A DNA stretch of 64,000 nt, from positions 111,647 through 175,646 of the forward strand of contig NW_023365734.1 in the NCBI RefSeq assembly GCF_000003815.2, given 5' to 3'. The stretch is from Branchiostoma floridae (taxonomy: Eukaryota > Chordata > Leptocardii > Amphioxiformes > Branchiostomatidae). How positions within the stretch are numbered: position 1 is the first letter of the stretch; each line of letters begins with the position of its first letter. The notes below the pieces were generated by a model that ran no database searches, had not been told where the DNA came from, and was given only the letters and a program-made list of their open reading frames with translations. Of this stretch, positions 22,201 through 33,289 are shown piece by piece. A program made the translations under genes and the position numbers.

Positions 22201-24640
22201 ACGTCAACCCCCACAAACTACTCACTTCAACCCCCACAAACTCACTTCAACCCCCACAAACTCACTAACTTCAACCCCCACAAACTCACTTTAACCCCCA
22301 CAAACTCACTAACTTCAACCCCCACAAACTCACTTCAACCCCCACAAACTCACTAACTTCAACCCCCACAAACTCACTTCAACCCCCACAAACTCACTAA
22401 CTTCAACCCCCACAAACTCACTTTAACCCCCACAAACTCACTTCAACCTCCACAAACTCACTTCAACCCCCACAAACTACTCACTTCAACCCCCACAAAC
22501 TCACTTCAACCCCCACAAACTACTCACTTCAACCCCCACAAACTACTCACTTCAACCCCCACAAACTACTCACTTCACGAACGGTGGGTTGTGCCCTTAA
22601 CTTTACAGTTGAATCAGTATAATATAATGCTAATACACCACGCTTGAAGACCTTGTAAGATCTCACCTGGGCGGAGGTTTCATCTCCCTGATCCTCTTGA
22701 GTCTCTCCAGGTGCGGCGCTTTCCGGTGGAACGGCGTGCTCTGCGGCAGCGGCTTGCGGTTGTAGAACGGCTTGGCGTTGTGCTTCCCGGAGTAGTTCTG
22801 CCGCTGGATCCGGCCCAGGGCGTTGTTCAGGTTAGTCTGGGGGAAGGAATCATGTTTGTTTGTTTGTTTGTTTATTTGTTCGCACAAAATGCATGAATCA
22901 ATACAGAAAAAGAATACATAAAAACACTACAGGTGCAGGAGGAAGGGAACCGTAATCGGCTTATACTAAGCCCTCCTCCTCTATACTATAATACAAATAA
23001 TAGTCAATAATAACAAAATTTCTCGTACATATTACGGGCTCAGGTTTTTTAACTCATGTCAATTTCCAATGCGACCGGTAGCTTAACACAAAAAGATAAA
23101 CCATGACAGAGAGAAAGAGAGAGAGAGAGAAAGAGAGGGAGAGAGACAGAGCAAGAGGGAGAGAGGGAAGGCGAAAGAAAATGGGAGAAAGAGTGAGAGG
23201 AAAAGGTAAATAGAGAAAGAGAGTGAAAGAAAGAGAGAGACGGGAGAGACACAGAAAGCCATAGAAACTAGAGTTCGGTGACCTCATACCTCCATGAAAA
23301 TTTAAAGCTTTCGTAAATTTCATGCAATTGACTAAGACATTAACATAATGTATGCATGGTGTTGTTAATCATTGAGTAACGTTCACATTTCACAATTATA
23401 AAATTCCCATTATTAATCATAAAGAGGTTTTGCAATTTTTACATAAATTATGCAAATAAGTTCCTCATTACCATATTTGGTATCTGCTTATATTCCACCT
23501 ATCATAATTAACATGTGTTACATGTATTGAGGTCCAGTTATTGAAAACAATGGAACTGTACAATTTCCTCATTAATTATGCAAATTCAGTCATCATTTGC
23601 ATAACATGTATATGATTATGAACATCTTTGCCTAAGCTACCTGCATGCCTAAAATGCAGGCAATCCGTCGTTCCTTTCTGCAGTTATCCTCTTTGGAGTG
23701 TCTTGACAAAAACGCCCCTGCAGTTCCACAATTGAATGTTAGGGGACTGAAACTTGCCCCACTTTGTCATGACGCTAAAAGCTATCTACCACCCAAATGT
23801 CACGACCATATCACGTACGGGACAAGAGATACATTGAAAAAATGCTATGATAGAATATTCTCATTAATTATGCAAATGTGCTCCTATTTTGCATAATTAG
23901 TATTTTATCTTGTACAACATTGTCTAAGGTACCTACATACTAAAATTCATGAAAATCCGTTATTCCCTTCTTGAGTTATCCTCGTCAGAAGTTTTTGACA
24001 AAAATGCCCCTGCTATCCCAAAACTAGACGCTAGGGGGCCCAGACTTATGTCATTTTTTTCCTGAGCACAAGAGCTATCTAATACTTAAAAATCTTGACC
24101 ATAGCATGTTCAGAACACCGAGATAGAAAAACCGGAAGTTGCGCTGCAGTACCAAGGTCACACACCAGGGGGCCCAAAATTGACCTTGACCTTCGTCTTC
24201 CCAACCCCTACCCACATACCAAATATCATCGTAGTCCATCAAGAGATTCTCAAGTTATGCTGACCACAATATGCGGACACACAGACAGACACACACACAG
24301 ACACACACACACACAGACACACTCAAAACTATACCTCCATTTTTTCATGGAGGTAATGAAAAGACAAGAAGGCGGAAAGAGGAAGAGAGAGAGACAGAGA
24401 GACAGACGGAAAGAAAGTCAGAGATAGATCAAAAGTAGCACCATGTTCTTCTGAGTAAAGACTCCATAGATCCCACCTGTTCCTGCCTGATGAGTCCCTC
24501 CCGTAGACTCCTGAGTTTGAGCAGGTACTTGGACTGCTGCTCCGGCACGCCGCGCTGGTCCTCGAACCACTCGGGCTGCCTGCCGCTCGTCACCGTGGCA
24601 ACCGTCGAACCCGCCACGGTCGACGTCATCATGTCCGGAC
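19209..24640 (-). CDS. Uncharacterised 442-residue, mostly disordered protein (5 coding exons)
   Basis: In transcript order the exons are 24632(ATG)-24477, 22836-22667, 21363-20982, 20442-20320 and 19706-19209 (TAG). They have clear acceptors (for example cttcccccag and ttttcgttacag) and donors (caggtggg, cccaggtgag, caggtaggg, caggtggg). Lengths 156, 170, 382, 123 and 498 sum to 1329 nt with consistent phases. The first exon extends 8 nt upstream of the ATG to an acceptor at 24641, so at least one 5' exon lies further upstream. Segments: a charged helix (KYLLKLRSLREGLIRQEQ), a basic stretch with Pro and aromatic residues (residues 53-108), a region containing ILMESWKKRYL, a short helix (HVMHVLEQMARAQ), and a Ser/Thr/Glu-rich tail of about 165 residues. 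No signal peptide, membrane segment or enzyme motif is visible. I do not recognise the family. The short basic blocks would suit a scaffold or cytoskeletal factor, but that is a guess. Confidence 0.75.
20071..20235 (-). repeat. tRNA-derived SINE-like copy, decayed
   Basis: The plus strand shows gacaatgtgccgctgcac, then gaagtcaggtacccat with tttttacacc, then gaactcgagacctctag, the reverse complement of a B-box-like ggtctcgagttc. It lies in the last intron of the minus-strand gene, in the same orientation as that gene. Confidence 0.5.
21570..21835. repeat. Dispersed repeat, second copy of the acctccatgaaa family
   Basis: It shows cttccatgaaatgtcatgga, then aagataactcgg, gataaaagctggaaat, ttgggccccctagcggctt and a ttagatagctcttg end. 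It lies in an intron of the minus-strand 442-residue gene. Confidence 0.65.
22125..22580. repeat. Minisatellite of cttcaacccccacaaactca units
   Basis: About 20 copies of a 19-27-base unit, varying by act/cact additions and one gtcaacccc variant, occupy about 450 bp of an intron of the minus-strand gene, 90 bases from exon 22667-22836. The strand is strongly pyrimidine- and A-rich. Confidence 0.85.
23103..23250. repeat. GA-rich low-complexity tract
   Basis: About 150 bases of gaga and gagg with interruptions in an intron of the minus-strand gene. Confidence 0.85.
23285..24357. repeat. Long member of the acctccatgaaa family with internal near-duplicate units
   Basis: It is bounded by tacctccatgaaaattt at the left and ttttttcatggaggtaat at the right. 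Two internal units of about 300 bp share atccgt-gttcc-ttct, gacaaaaa-gcccctgc, agagctatct and cacgacca-atc; a third partial unit follows. A CA/CAGA microsatellite lies at 24278-24325. It is in the first recognised intron of the minus-strand gene. Confidence 0.65.
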
Positions 24641-24934
24641 CTGGGGGGATTAGGTAGAAGTTAGATTGATCATTGGAACAGACGACACGTCAACACACGC
24701 ATTCTTGTTGGATTTCTATTATCTTATAGATCTGAACGCATAATGTGTGGACCATACCACACTCTAGTCCCGTACTTTTTACACATTTTGTGAACCGTCT
24801 ATGATAACGTTAAGGATTTGAAAAGTTCAAATAGCCTTGACCTTCGCGTATTCAATGTGCGCTTCTCCTCAAGGTCATGACATGCAGCCGCGCAAAGAAT
24901 TCTCCGCGAAGGATAGCAAACTTTCCTGGGGGCA

Positions 24935-25030
24935 TCAGACTTCCGTCAGGAACGTACAGGCAGGGACTCGAACTCCGGACTTTCTGATCCAGTAGCGAGA
25001 TTGCCGTACAAGCACTACATAACTGCATAC
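24935..25030 (-). repeat. tRNA-like SINE head fragment
   Basis: The minus strand reads tagtgcttgtacggcaat, then ggagttcgagtccctgcc, resembling A- and B-box spacing of a tRNA-derived promoter. It does not fold into a full tRNA cloverleaf by eye, so I do not call a tRNA gene. Confidence 0.4.
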
Positions 25031-25305
25031 CACTTGAGATTGTAACATATATTTTACTAACCACCCGCGGAATCGTGTGTGGAGAAATTAATCATGATAT
25101 CATGACTCGACACAAAAGGTTAGGAGACGTGTTTGTCGTATTTCAAGCGCCGTCGCCATGGGAACGGCGCGACGTCCCGCGCCCTTAGGTAACCCCGACC
25201 ACTTGAAGAGGAGTGTTTGAGTGTTGTGGCGGTAGTGATGGTTGGGGTTTACCGAACCTGTCGTCTGTCAATATCGGGTCAGGTACAGGGGCACGGACTC
25301 TGAAT

Positions 25306-25306
25306 C

Positions 25307-25367
<61 letters not shown>

Positions 25368-25368
25368 G
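25306..25368. repeat. (CAGA)n microsatellite
   Basis: About 15 perfect CAGA units, flanked on each side by ggactctgaa. Confidence 0.95.
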
Positions 25369-25940
25369 GGACTCTGAACAAGATCAGTGTGTGTGATCAG
25401 TTTACTGAAGGGACTGCTCTAAAGATTCATAGTTAAGTTTCTTGTGTGTACAAGGTACGTGCTTTCAGTGTAATGTAACAATTTTACCGCTAATCTAAGC
25501 TGTGACAAGCTCCAATTCTTGCTCGTAGCCGCACTACGTAATCGTAACCTGACCTCAAGCCTGGTTAAAACCCACGTAACCTTATCCTTCCTGACTTCAA
25601 GTGGGACTAGATTATCCGTCTGTACAATGCGCTGCCCCAGATAGTTAAATAGGGCAAATTGCAGACATGATTAACAACTTTCAAGCCGAAAACGACAGCT
25701 AGGGCCTCTGAGACCACTTCAGAACCATCCAATGGCCACTCGGCACGGTTGCCATAGCGACGTTAGTACAAAGATTAGGTCATGGCTGTCTACTGACTCA
25801 AAGGTCGACTCCTAGTGCTTCATATGGATGGTAGTCATGGTACTGTCAAGTAGGAATATCATAGGACAAGACAGCACAAATGTCATATTAAAGCACGCGT
25901 ACGGGTCCATACCTCCCAACCCCACACACCCCCACACAAA

Positions 25941-26091
25941 TAGTCTCCAAGCAGACCCTACGGTACCTTAGAGATAGTATCAAAGCTGGCCAAGGAGTGT
26001 AGCCGGCCCGTTAGACTCCCTTTGGCCGGCTATACTCCTTGGCCAGTTTGGATAATATCTCTAAGGCACCGTAGGGTCTGCTTGGAGACTA
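25941..26091. mobile_element. Foldback MITE, family 1, copy A
   Basis: This is a nearly complete 151-bp hairpin. TAGTCTCCAAGCAGACCCTA at the left is mirrored by tagggtctgcttggagacta at the right, and pairing continues inward through gataGTATCAAAGCTGGCC to a short loop near 26015. No coding capacity. Confidence 0.85.
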
Positions 26092-27500
26092 ACACACACA
26101 CACACGTCCAAAAACCCACCCACCCAAAGCACTTGAGTGGCGGATCTGTATAGTAGTGACTTGTGTTTACGGTAAACATCCGCGAGTATTGTCAACACTG
26201 TAAAGTAAACAACGTACAGAATATCACGGTTCATCCCCCCTTAAACGCTTCTAAAGACTTGTGTACATCAGCAACACTATCATCATGTACTATCTACCTT
26301 TGTGTTTGTTGTACACCACTCGGAACCAAACAAGTTTGAGGCTTTCAACATTAGAATCAGTTGTTTCTGTGAAACACTCTTAACACAAAACTTCAAGAGT
26401 TTGTTTGTTTTAAAGGTGACACAGAGTGAAGGGTAAAAACGATACTAGCGACCACCTTAAATAGCTTCTTAAACAGCGCATACCGGTGTCTTTTACGTTA
26501 AGAAAACACGTTCTGTGAGCGGTGGGGAGAACTCGATACAAAGGGTGACTACTTTAGTCTACCTCACAGAGAGAACGGAAGCTGCATTCCCGTGACATTT
26601 TAGACTGATCAACACTGCTATATACGAAATGTCTCTAAACACGGTAACAGCTAAGAAAATAACAGCACTACAAAGCTACAAAATAAACGTTTATATAACT
26701 TCACAGGCTTGGAACACCCATAGCCTAACCCCTGTCTTCCTATAACATTTAGGTAACATTGTTTAAGGCATGTACGCGGTAGACCCTAAGTTCACGGCAT
26801 AAAGTTATGAAAAAAACACCCCATGGCGTACCAAAAAGAAAACTTTTCTACTCTAAGCTACACCTATGATCTATTTGGCAATACCTTATAACACCATAGT
26901 TCAGTTACCCTCTGACAAACTTCCAAACAAACACACAAACAGCAAGCTAACGGCCGCGCAGAGGAAGAATTTTCTAAGCAGGCATTAAGTTACGGAACAG
27001 AACGTTGATAGACCGCATACCCCAAACATGCGCCATGCCTGATTGTATTTTTCCATCCACCATAGCTGTGGAACTCTGTGTAAATAGCTCAGGTGAATAC
27101 ACAGGTATCGGGGTATGCATACCAGGGTTAGGTTGACAATCGTACACGCAAATATCATTCCCGTAACAAAGTCAACAATTAATGGCGACTGACTCCAGCG
27201 TTTCCACACTTTAGAAATGAAAGAACATTTCCCGTTCAAACTTGTCCCTTCTTGTTGAGTCAACACTCCCGCGACACAGACCGATATTGTGGGAACACGC
27301 CTCGCCATGTTTATATACCGAGTTTTAGATCATTGCCAAAGTGTCGTGCAATCTTTTCTCATTCAGTCTGAACACTGACACTGTAAGCAGAAATCACGGG
27401 GTGTTATTATGTGTTCTTGTGTTTGATAACAGTGAGGAACACGGGTCTGGAGAACTCCACCGCCAGTGTTTGCGCTGAAGTTACAGAATCTGATACGTAT

Positions 27501-27678
27501 AATCTCCAATCAGATCCTGCGATGACATAAGATAGTACTAAACTGGCCAAGAAGTGTAGTCAGCCAAGAGGTGTACAATTGCCATTCCCAGGTAGCCAAA
27601 CACACTCCTAGGCCGGCTTCACCCCTTTGGCAGATTTTGGTACTGTCTTAGGCTACGGTAGGATCTGCTTGGAGATTG
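27501..27678. mobile_element. Foldback MITE, family 1, copy B (diverged)
   Basis: Ends aatctccaatcagatcctgc and gtaggatctgcttggagatt are inverted. The interior keeps aaactggccaagaagtgtag, matching copy A. It is more diverged, with an insertion in the loop. Confidence 0.75.
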
Positions 27679-28443
27679 AGATACTTATACAGATCATGAC
27701 AAATATCGCTTGACAGCATAGCCTAAGTGTCTTACATCAGATCCTAAACTTAGGAATAGTATTCAGCGCAGCATGCATCAACAATATGTGAAAAGCGAAA
27801 CCCATTTCTGTCAAAATTTGGCAAAGCTACACAGTGACTTGAGGCACGTCAACTAGAGTTCTACTCCACCTGTGAAACTTTGTCGACCGAGAGACAGGCT
27901 TAAGACACGAGTCTTGAAGGAAGCTAACTTTCTAAGACGCCTTAACACCTAGCTCAAGTCATGACTCAAGGCACGACCTGACCACACAGTAGCGAACTGT
28001 AGCACACGCGACTAAAATTTACTTTAGTTGCTCTTCCGTCGTTGTCGAAGACATAACATAAGTCTACCGACAATAGCGATGGCTGGTTGCTCGTTAGTCT
28101 AGGTTTTAAGAACTAAAACACACAGACACACACACACGCCTACCTTTAGCCAAGAGCGCTCGCTGTTTGCCAGAAGTCCTTACATGTACACAACCTTCCT
28201 CATGTGTGTAAGACGTTTAAAAGACGCATGGACGTCTTGAGATCTCGTGCATCAGCTCTAAGACGTTTAGAAGACTACGTGCACGAGGACCGCACTACGG
28301 GGGAGACTTGTTGTCCCAACACCTCGGACACGAACAAAAACACGTAAACCAATCGTCATCGCACATAGTCCTCACTAACTCATGCAGCACCGTGTGGGGA
28401 TAGCTGACACCCCCCGCGGTAACCCGAGAATAGGCACGTCCAC

Positions 28444-28457
28444 CGTCGCCATGGCAA
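28444..28457. promoter_or_regulatory. RFX X-box-like site
   Basis: gtcgccatggcaac fits GTNRCC-NN-RGYAAC on both halves. It lies about 3.8 kb upstream of the first known coding exon of the minus-strand gene, where the unseen 5' exon may be. Confidence 0.35.
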
Positions 28458-29351
28458 CGTGAGGATGCCCCATTCTGGGCGGAGCTCTCAGGTGTAACAC
28501 AGGTACAGGTGAGGCAGGGCAGGTGGAATAGGACGTGACCCCAAGGGCAGGTAGAAAATGTCGAGAATTAACTCCTGTAATCAACATGTGCTGAGGGGAC
28601 GTTATGAATAGTAACTCAATAAACCCCTATTGAGCCGCAGTAATGCTTACATCAAGGCAAGTCATCAGACACTATTGTGGGCGGTAAACCTGATTTGGGG
28701 CTGTTTTGTGGTCCCATGTGACATTTCATTTGCCGAGAATAGAAGAAGAAGAAACGCTATTCATCATTCAAGCGGAAATAATGAACACAATACCCCAGAG
28801 TAGAGGCTATAGAAGTAACAGTTAATGCCAACCACAAAGGTCCGTGATGTCATGGAACAGAGAACGCCTGTATGATCATGAAACTAAAATTATTCCACAA
28901 AGACTTCATGCTAAAGCTTTAAAGCACAATGAAAGGACAAATAAGAAGTTAAGAAAGAAAATTGGTGATTCTTTAAGTGCCCCTGACGACACTTTCATCT
29001 CGTGGGCTTCTATGTTTGATAGCCGTCTTGATCGTTAAGGTCATTACCACCAAGGGCGTAACCTTCGATGTCGAACATATAGGCTATGACCTCGAAAATA
29101 AAGTCTGTCATTTGACAGCGGCTTTAAAGATCCCCTGTTTTGTTACAAAAGCTTTACAATGAGGATCGCGGTTAGAGAACAGAAAGACACCGTGAACCCA
29201 TAGGTACCAGTAGGAACCACGTTAGAATGGCTAACCGTTATAAATGTAAATCCTGAAATTGCGCTCTCAGTAGCCCTAGTTTTAAAAGTTTAGATTCTGG
29301 GTCTAGAGAGAAACTGTAGTGATGATTACTTTCTTTGCTTTATTCATCTTA

Positions 29352-29514
29352 TGTCCAAGCAGATCCTACGGTAGCATGAGATAGTATCAAAGGCTGACAA
29401 AGGAGTGTAGCCGGTCTAGCAGTTTGTTTGGCTACCGGAGGCTTCTAGACCGGCTCCACCCCTTTGCCAGCTTCTGATACTATCTCATGCTACTGTAGGA
29501 TCTGCTTGGAGATT
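29352..29514. mobile_element. Foldback MITE, family 1, copy C
   Basis: tgtccaagcagatcctacgg and tgtaggatctgcttggagat are inverted ends. The arms pair through gatagtatcaaaggctgac and share aaaggagtgtagccggtcta with copy A. Confidence 0.8.
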
Positions 29515-30174
29515 CTTCTTCTTCCATAGCAAGTGTTACGGTACACACACGGGATCTACGAAGATGGACATCAAAATCGTACGACGCCCTGCGGCAATGT
29601 GAACGCGTGGTAACCACGCACACGTACGTGCAACACCGCGAGTGAAAGTTTTATCCCCCCAAGGTTGACACCGATACCCGCTACCCCCTGCCTCCTGTAC
29701 GGTAGACCGCACCTGTATATGACCGCGATACCTACCCGTGTACTCTAACCGCGGCCTCCATACAGACATGGAACCTGCTCTATGGTACCGCACAGGAGAC
29801 CAGCAGTATAACCCTGTCCTATAGCACGGTACAGTACGTCTGTATGGTCACGGCAGGCATCCCTCCATCCATCCAAGGCTTAGGTGATGGTAGCACTCTG
29901 GTTTTATGGTCATGGACAACACCTTCAATGACTTGTCAATCCTATCCTAGCCTGAAGTGGCAGTCTCAGTCACAGTTGGGATATACAAACTTTAAGGTAG
30001 AAAGGTCATGGGCTGTTGTCTCACTTTTTGTCCCCCTCTCTTTTCCTCAAGCTGCTTGTTGTGTATTGCCTGGCCCTTTGCTACACCAGTTTTGACTGTC
30101 GGTTGCGAAAACCTGCAACATGTTCCCAACAGTCTTATAATGTCTTATAATGATTACACCGCAACTGTGTCTTT

Positions 30175-30525
30175 TTATGTGATATGAACCACAAACCTCA
30201 GCTTAGCAGCTGTCCATAAGGGCGCTGACGTCTGCCACTGAAGTTGTTGATACTAGTCTTGAACTTTTGTCTGTCCATGAGAGCCACTGTGTGCTGTGGT
30301 AAAGAGTTCCAGAGTTTTGATGCATGTGGCCGGGAGGAAGGTACGACGTTTAAATGTTGTCGATGATTTCACAGGTTCCAGACCGTTGCAGTGTTGAAAT
30401 ATTGACAGGCGGGTTTCACGTACATAGTTAGGGTTCAGGAAGTAGACTGTTGAGTGGAGCAGGTGCGTCGTGGTTGTACATGCGGTGCAGAAGAGTGATC
30501 GCCCTACGTTTCTTCGTTGTTCCAG
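30175..30525 (-). pseudogene. Decayed LINE fragment (C-terminal end of a reverse transcriptase ORF)
   Basis: On the minus strand from about 30525 one frame reads RAITLLHRMYNHDAPAPL, then after a frame shift NYVRETRLS and SSTTFKRRTFLPATCIK appear. The series LLHRMYN, NYVRETRLS and a late FLPATCIK block resembles the C-terminal segment of jockey/CR1-type ORF2 proteins. Stops and frame shifts show it is dead. No endonuclease or catalytic RT motifs are visible. Confidence 0.5.
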
Positions 30526-30979
30526 TGGCTGAATCTGGTATTGTACAGTATTGAGCCCGAGAGAAAGTCCCTGACTGTTCCATGTGGCAAAGCGATCAAA
30601 TTGTGCTCAGGAAGCCAGGATATATTGGTGCCATTAAGAAAACAAGTCGGGTAGTGTGTTTTAGAGTGGGCGACACAATGCCTGTTTATAGGTGAATATT
30701 GGCACTTGTGCGGTGTGTGTAGAGTGTAATATATTAATGGATTCACGGTGTTGTAGTAGGCAATGTTGGGTCAGCGACGAGTGGGTTTTGTTGATAAATA
30801 TTAAGTCTAGAAGACGTCACTGGGAAACGTTATTGATTACCGATATATTATCAATAACCAATTGGATCGATAGAGAAATACGGTTAAAAGCGACCACCGA
30901 CGAACCAGGTAAAAAGACAATCGACCTTCCAAATAATTAACTAACTAACTAACTACTTATAAGCAACTACGTTGCACTT

Positions 30980-31008
30980 TTTCCAGTTGGAATATTTCCA
31001 ACTGGAAA
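30980..31008. repeat. Perfect 13-bp inverted repeat with 3-base loop
   Basis: tttccagttggaa, tat, ttccaactggaaa. No T-run follows, and it is not part of a larger MITE that I can see. Confidence 0.8.
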
Positions 31009-31243
31009 CCAAAGATAAATGACGTTGATATTCTACGTTGCCATGCCAACGCCACGCCCAAATCAGAACACACCTAGCCCCCATGTGTACCAAGTGATTG
31101 TGGGGTATATTTTTATCGCAGGGATGTTTACACAAACTTTAACGTGTTAAGTTTACATTCAAAGTTCGGCACGTCCGAGCTTTTATAAACACTTGTGTCA
31201 ACTCTGGACAATCTGGAGATTAAAACTTACACCCGCGGGCTCT

Positions 31244-31278
31244 GTTGCCTGGCAACGAGCACACGTTGCTATGGTTAC
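31244..31278. promoter_or_regulatory. Two adjacent RFX X-box-like sites
   Basis: gttgcctggcaac (31244-31256) is a perfect pair of half-sites with a 1-base spacer. gttgctatggttac (31265-31278) is a close match with a 2-base spacer. X-boxes mark ciliary gene promoters and immune promoters in animals. Confidence 0.4.
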
Positions 31279-31535
31279 CGCTGTGTATCTTTTACCGAGC
31301 GTGTCGTTCTTTCCTTCTTTAAAAAATAGAACCGACAAAAATCATAAAAACTTCGCCTAGACCGGATTTCATCTGTAGGCTTGAAATAACGCTGCTAGGA
31401 TTCTCAGGAATGTAATTCAGTGGTTTAATCTACAATTGTAATAATGGGAGAAAGGCTGACCTCAGCTGTTAGGGTTCTCACACTTCATACCATCTACAAA
31501 CCTCAGCTTCTGTTTTGTTCTATTTGCGTTCGTAC

Positions 31536-31665
31536 AGACGAGGACAATGTGGCACTGCACTCAAGTTAGTAACACGTTCCCAAGGACACAACGTCGGGGG
31601 CACGGCGGGTATCGAACTCGAGACCTCTAGGTCCTGACCCCAAAACTCTAGACCAGTTACGTCAC
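31536..31665 (-). repeat. tRNA-derived SINE-like copy, decayed
   Basis: It shares gacaatgtggcactgcac with 20071-20235 and has tatcgaactcgagacctc (reverse of a B-box-like region) plus the ccaaggacacaacg body motif. Confidence 0.45.
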
Positions 31666-33289
31666 TCATAACAGCTCCATGTTGTAATGATCAAGAATAT
31701 CCTGAACAACTTCTTCGATCCTGAAATCTAATCCATTACAAGATCAAATGTATCATTACTTTCCTATATATCGAGTTAATGCCCTCAAAGGCAACATGAA
31801 TCCATTCACAAGTCCTTGAAATATCGTCAGGTTTACAGACGAACCATCGTCTATGAAAACATAACCTCCATAGCAGAGCTAAACATAGTAACATAGTAAC
31901 AATGTATGTCACACCGTCATTGCAACATAACAACACGTGCATAATGACATATGATAATCCCTGCATGAGCATGGTATACATACTAGTAAGACATACTGAA
32001 GAATCATAGACGTTAGAGAGAATGTCTTGACGCTAGAAATCCCTCCAATGATTGTAACAGACCATTCTCATCTCACACTGCTCACTGTAGATTAGCCTTA
32101 TGGAACTGTAATGTACCAGAAGAAGTCATATTTTGGTCTTTGTACAATTGTTGTGGAATAAAGTTATCATTTAGATAACATTATATATTGTGAACATTTC
32201 GTAATGCTTAGAATAAATATCCTGTTTAAGTACGAACCAACGTTAATGGAAACATGACCTCTATAACACAGCTGAGCATAGTGACACTGCACATCACACC
32301 ACTGTAGATTTCACAAACACCGTGACACGTCACGAAGTTATTGTGATTATCATATGAGACTTCTCTACACGAGTGGCTGCATCTCCCATTAACTACACAA
32401 ACAACACGTCACACACGAGTAGGGTAGTAATGAAATATTTATGGCACCTAATTGTTCCGCTGATGCGCTTAACGGACGTTAAGTCGAGATGGGCATCAAT
32501 TATTTAGCACTCATTGAGTGAAGATAAACAGAGAGACTCGGACATTCATTTTACATACTGCAGCCGGTGTACAATTACACATAGGAAGTGCGTGTAACTG
32601 ATATGTCTGGGTGTTGTTTAGATTCACTTTATTATCGTTTCTATCCTAGGCATTAACTTATGGCAGTATGTAATGCTGAAAGTACAATGAAGAGTAGATT
32701 ATAACAGGACGTTGTATTTCCTGTTGCCCTGGTATGATATACAGGATATACAGGATATACAGGTAAAGATAAATGTTCACCCAGGTGTAAAAATGGGCAC
32801 AGCACGAAAACAACTTTTTAAGCAAAGTTTCAGAGATACGTATAAAGCCCTTAAAGGCGGATAAATATTTCAGCAGATTTTAAGATATATTAAAGGCATC
32901 GGAAACATACATTTGGCATTTACGGAAGATTTCAGCGTTTGTAAATCTAACTTAATCTGTTGTGTTTCTTTACGTGAATTTTACATGTATTTTAGTATGC
33001 CGAAGAGACAACTTAAATGTCTCAAAAATATTTTCTGTCAAAACGGACAAATACCGTTTCTCTAGATCTGATACAAAATACATGTTAACCGGCTAAGTCA
33101 AATGTAATAAGCCTTTGTCTGGTGTTAGATAAAACATTGCGTCATCTGTTTTATAACAGTCAAAACTGAAAATCATTGCGCTTTCTGGTACAAAATGTTA
33201 TGTTTATACCTCAGCAAATACAAATACAATACAATACAAAGTCAAATACAATAATCTTCTGTGTTTTTTAGCTATTCCGAAAGCATTTG

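Larger units (their letters stand above)
24641..30170. other. Intergenic or 5' intronic sequence of the minus-strand gene
   Basis: It contains the tRNA-like fragment, (CAGA)n, three family 1 MITEs and the X-box at 28444. No coding exon recognised. At least one 5' exon of the minus-strand gene should lie in it or beyond. The region 28196-28290 repeats taagacgttta-aaagac twice. Confidence 0.5.
31009..33289. other. Intergenic, X-box pair and SINE-like copy, otherwise unrecognised
   Basis: Contains the X-box pair, the SINE-like copy at 31536 and a short SINE-tail-like cacccaggtgtaaaaatggg at about 32778. The segment 32440-32525 has TAATT/ATCAATTATT-type motifs and the palindrome cactcattgagtg, but no clear function. 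Confidence 0.45.

Noticed and set aside
22125-22580. Possible CRISPR-like array
   Set aside because: The units are contiguous, with no unique spacers. It is a minisatellite in a eukaryotic intron.
24589-24602. X-box match gtcaccgtggcaac
   Set aside because: It lies inside the coding exon of the minus-strand gene and is explained by Val/Ala/Thr codons.
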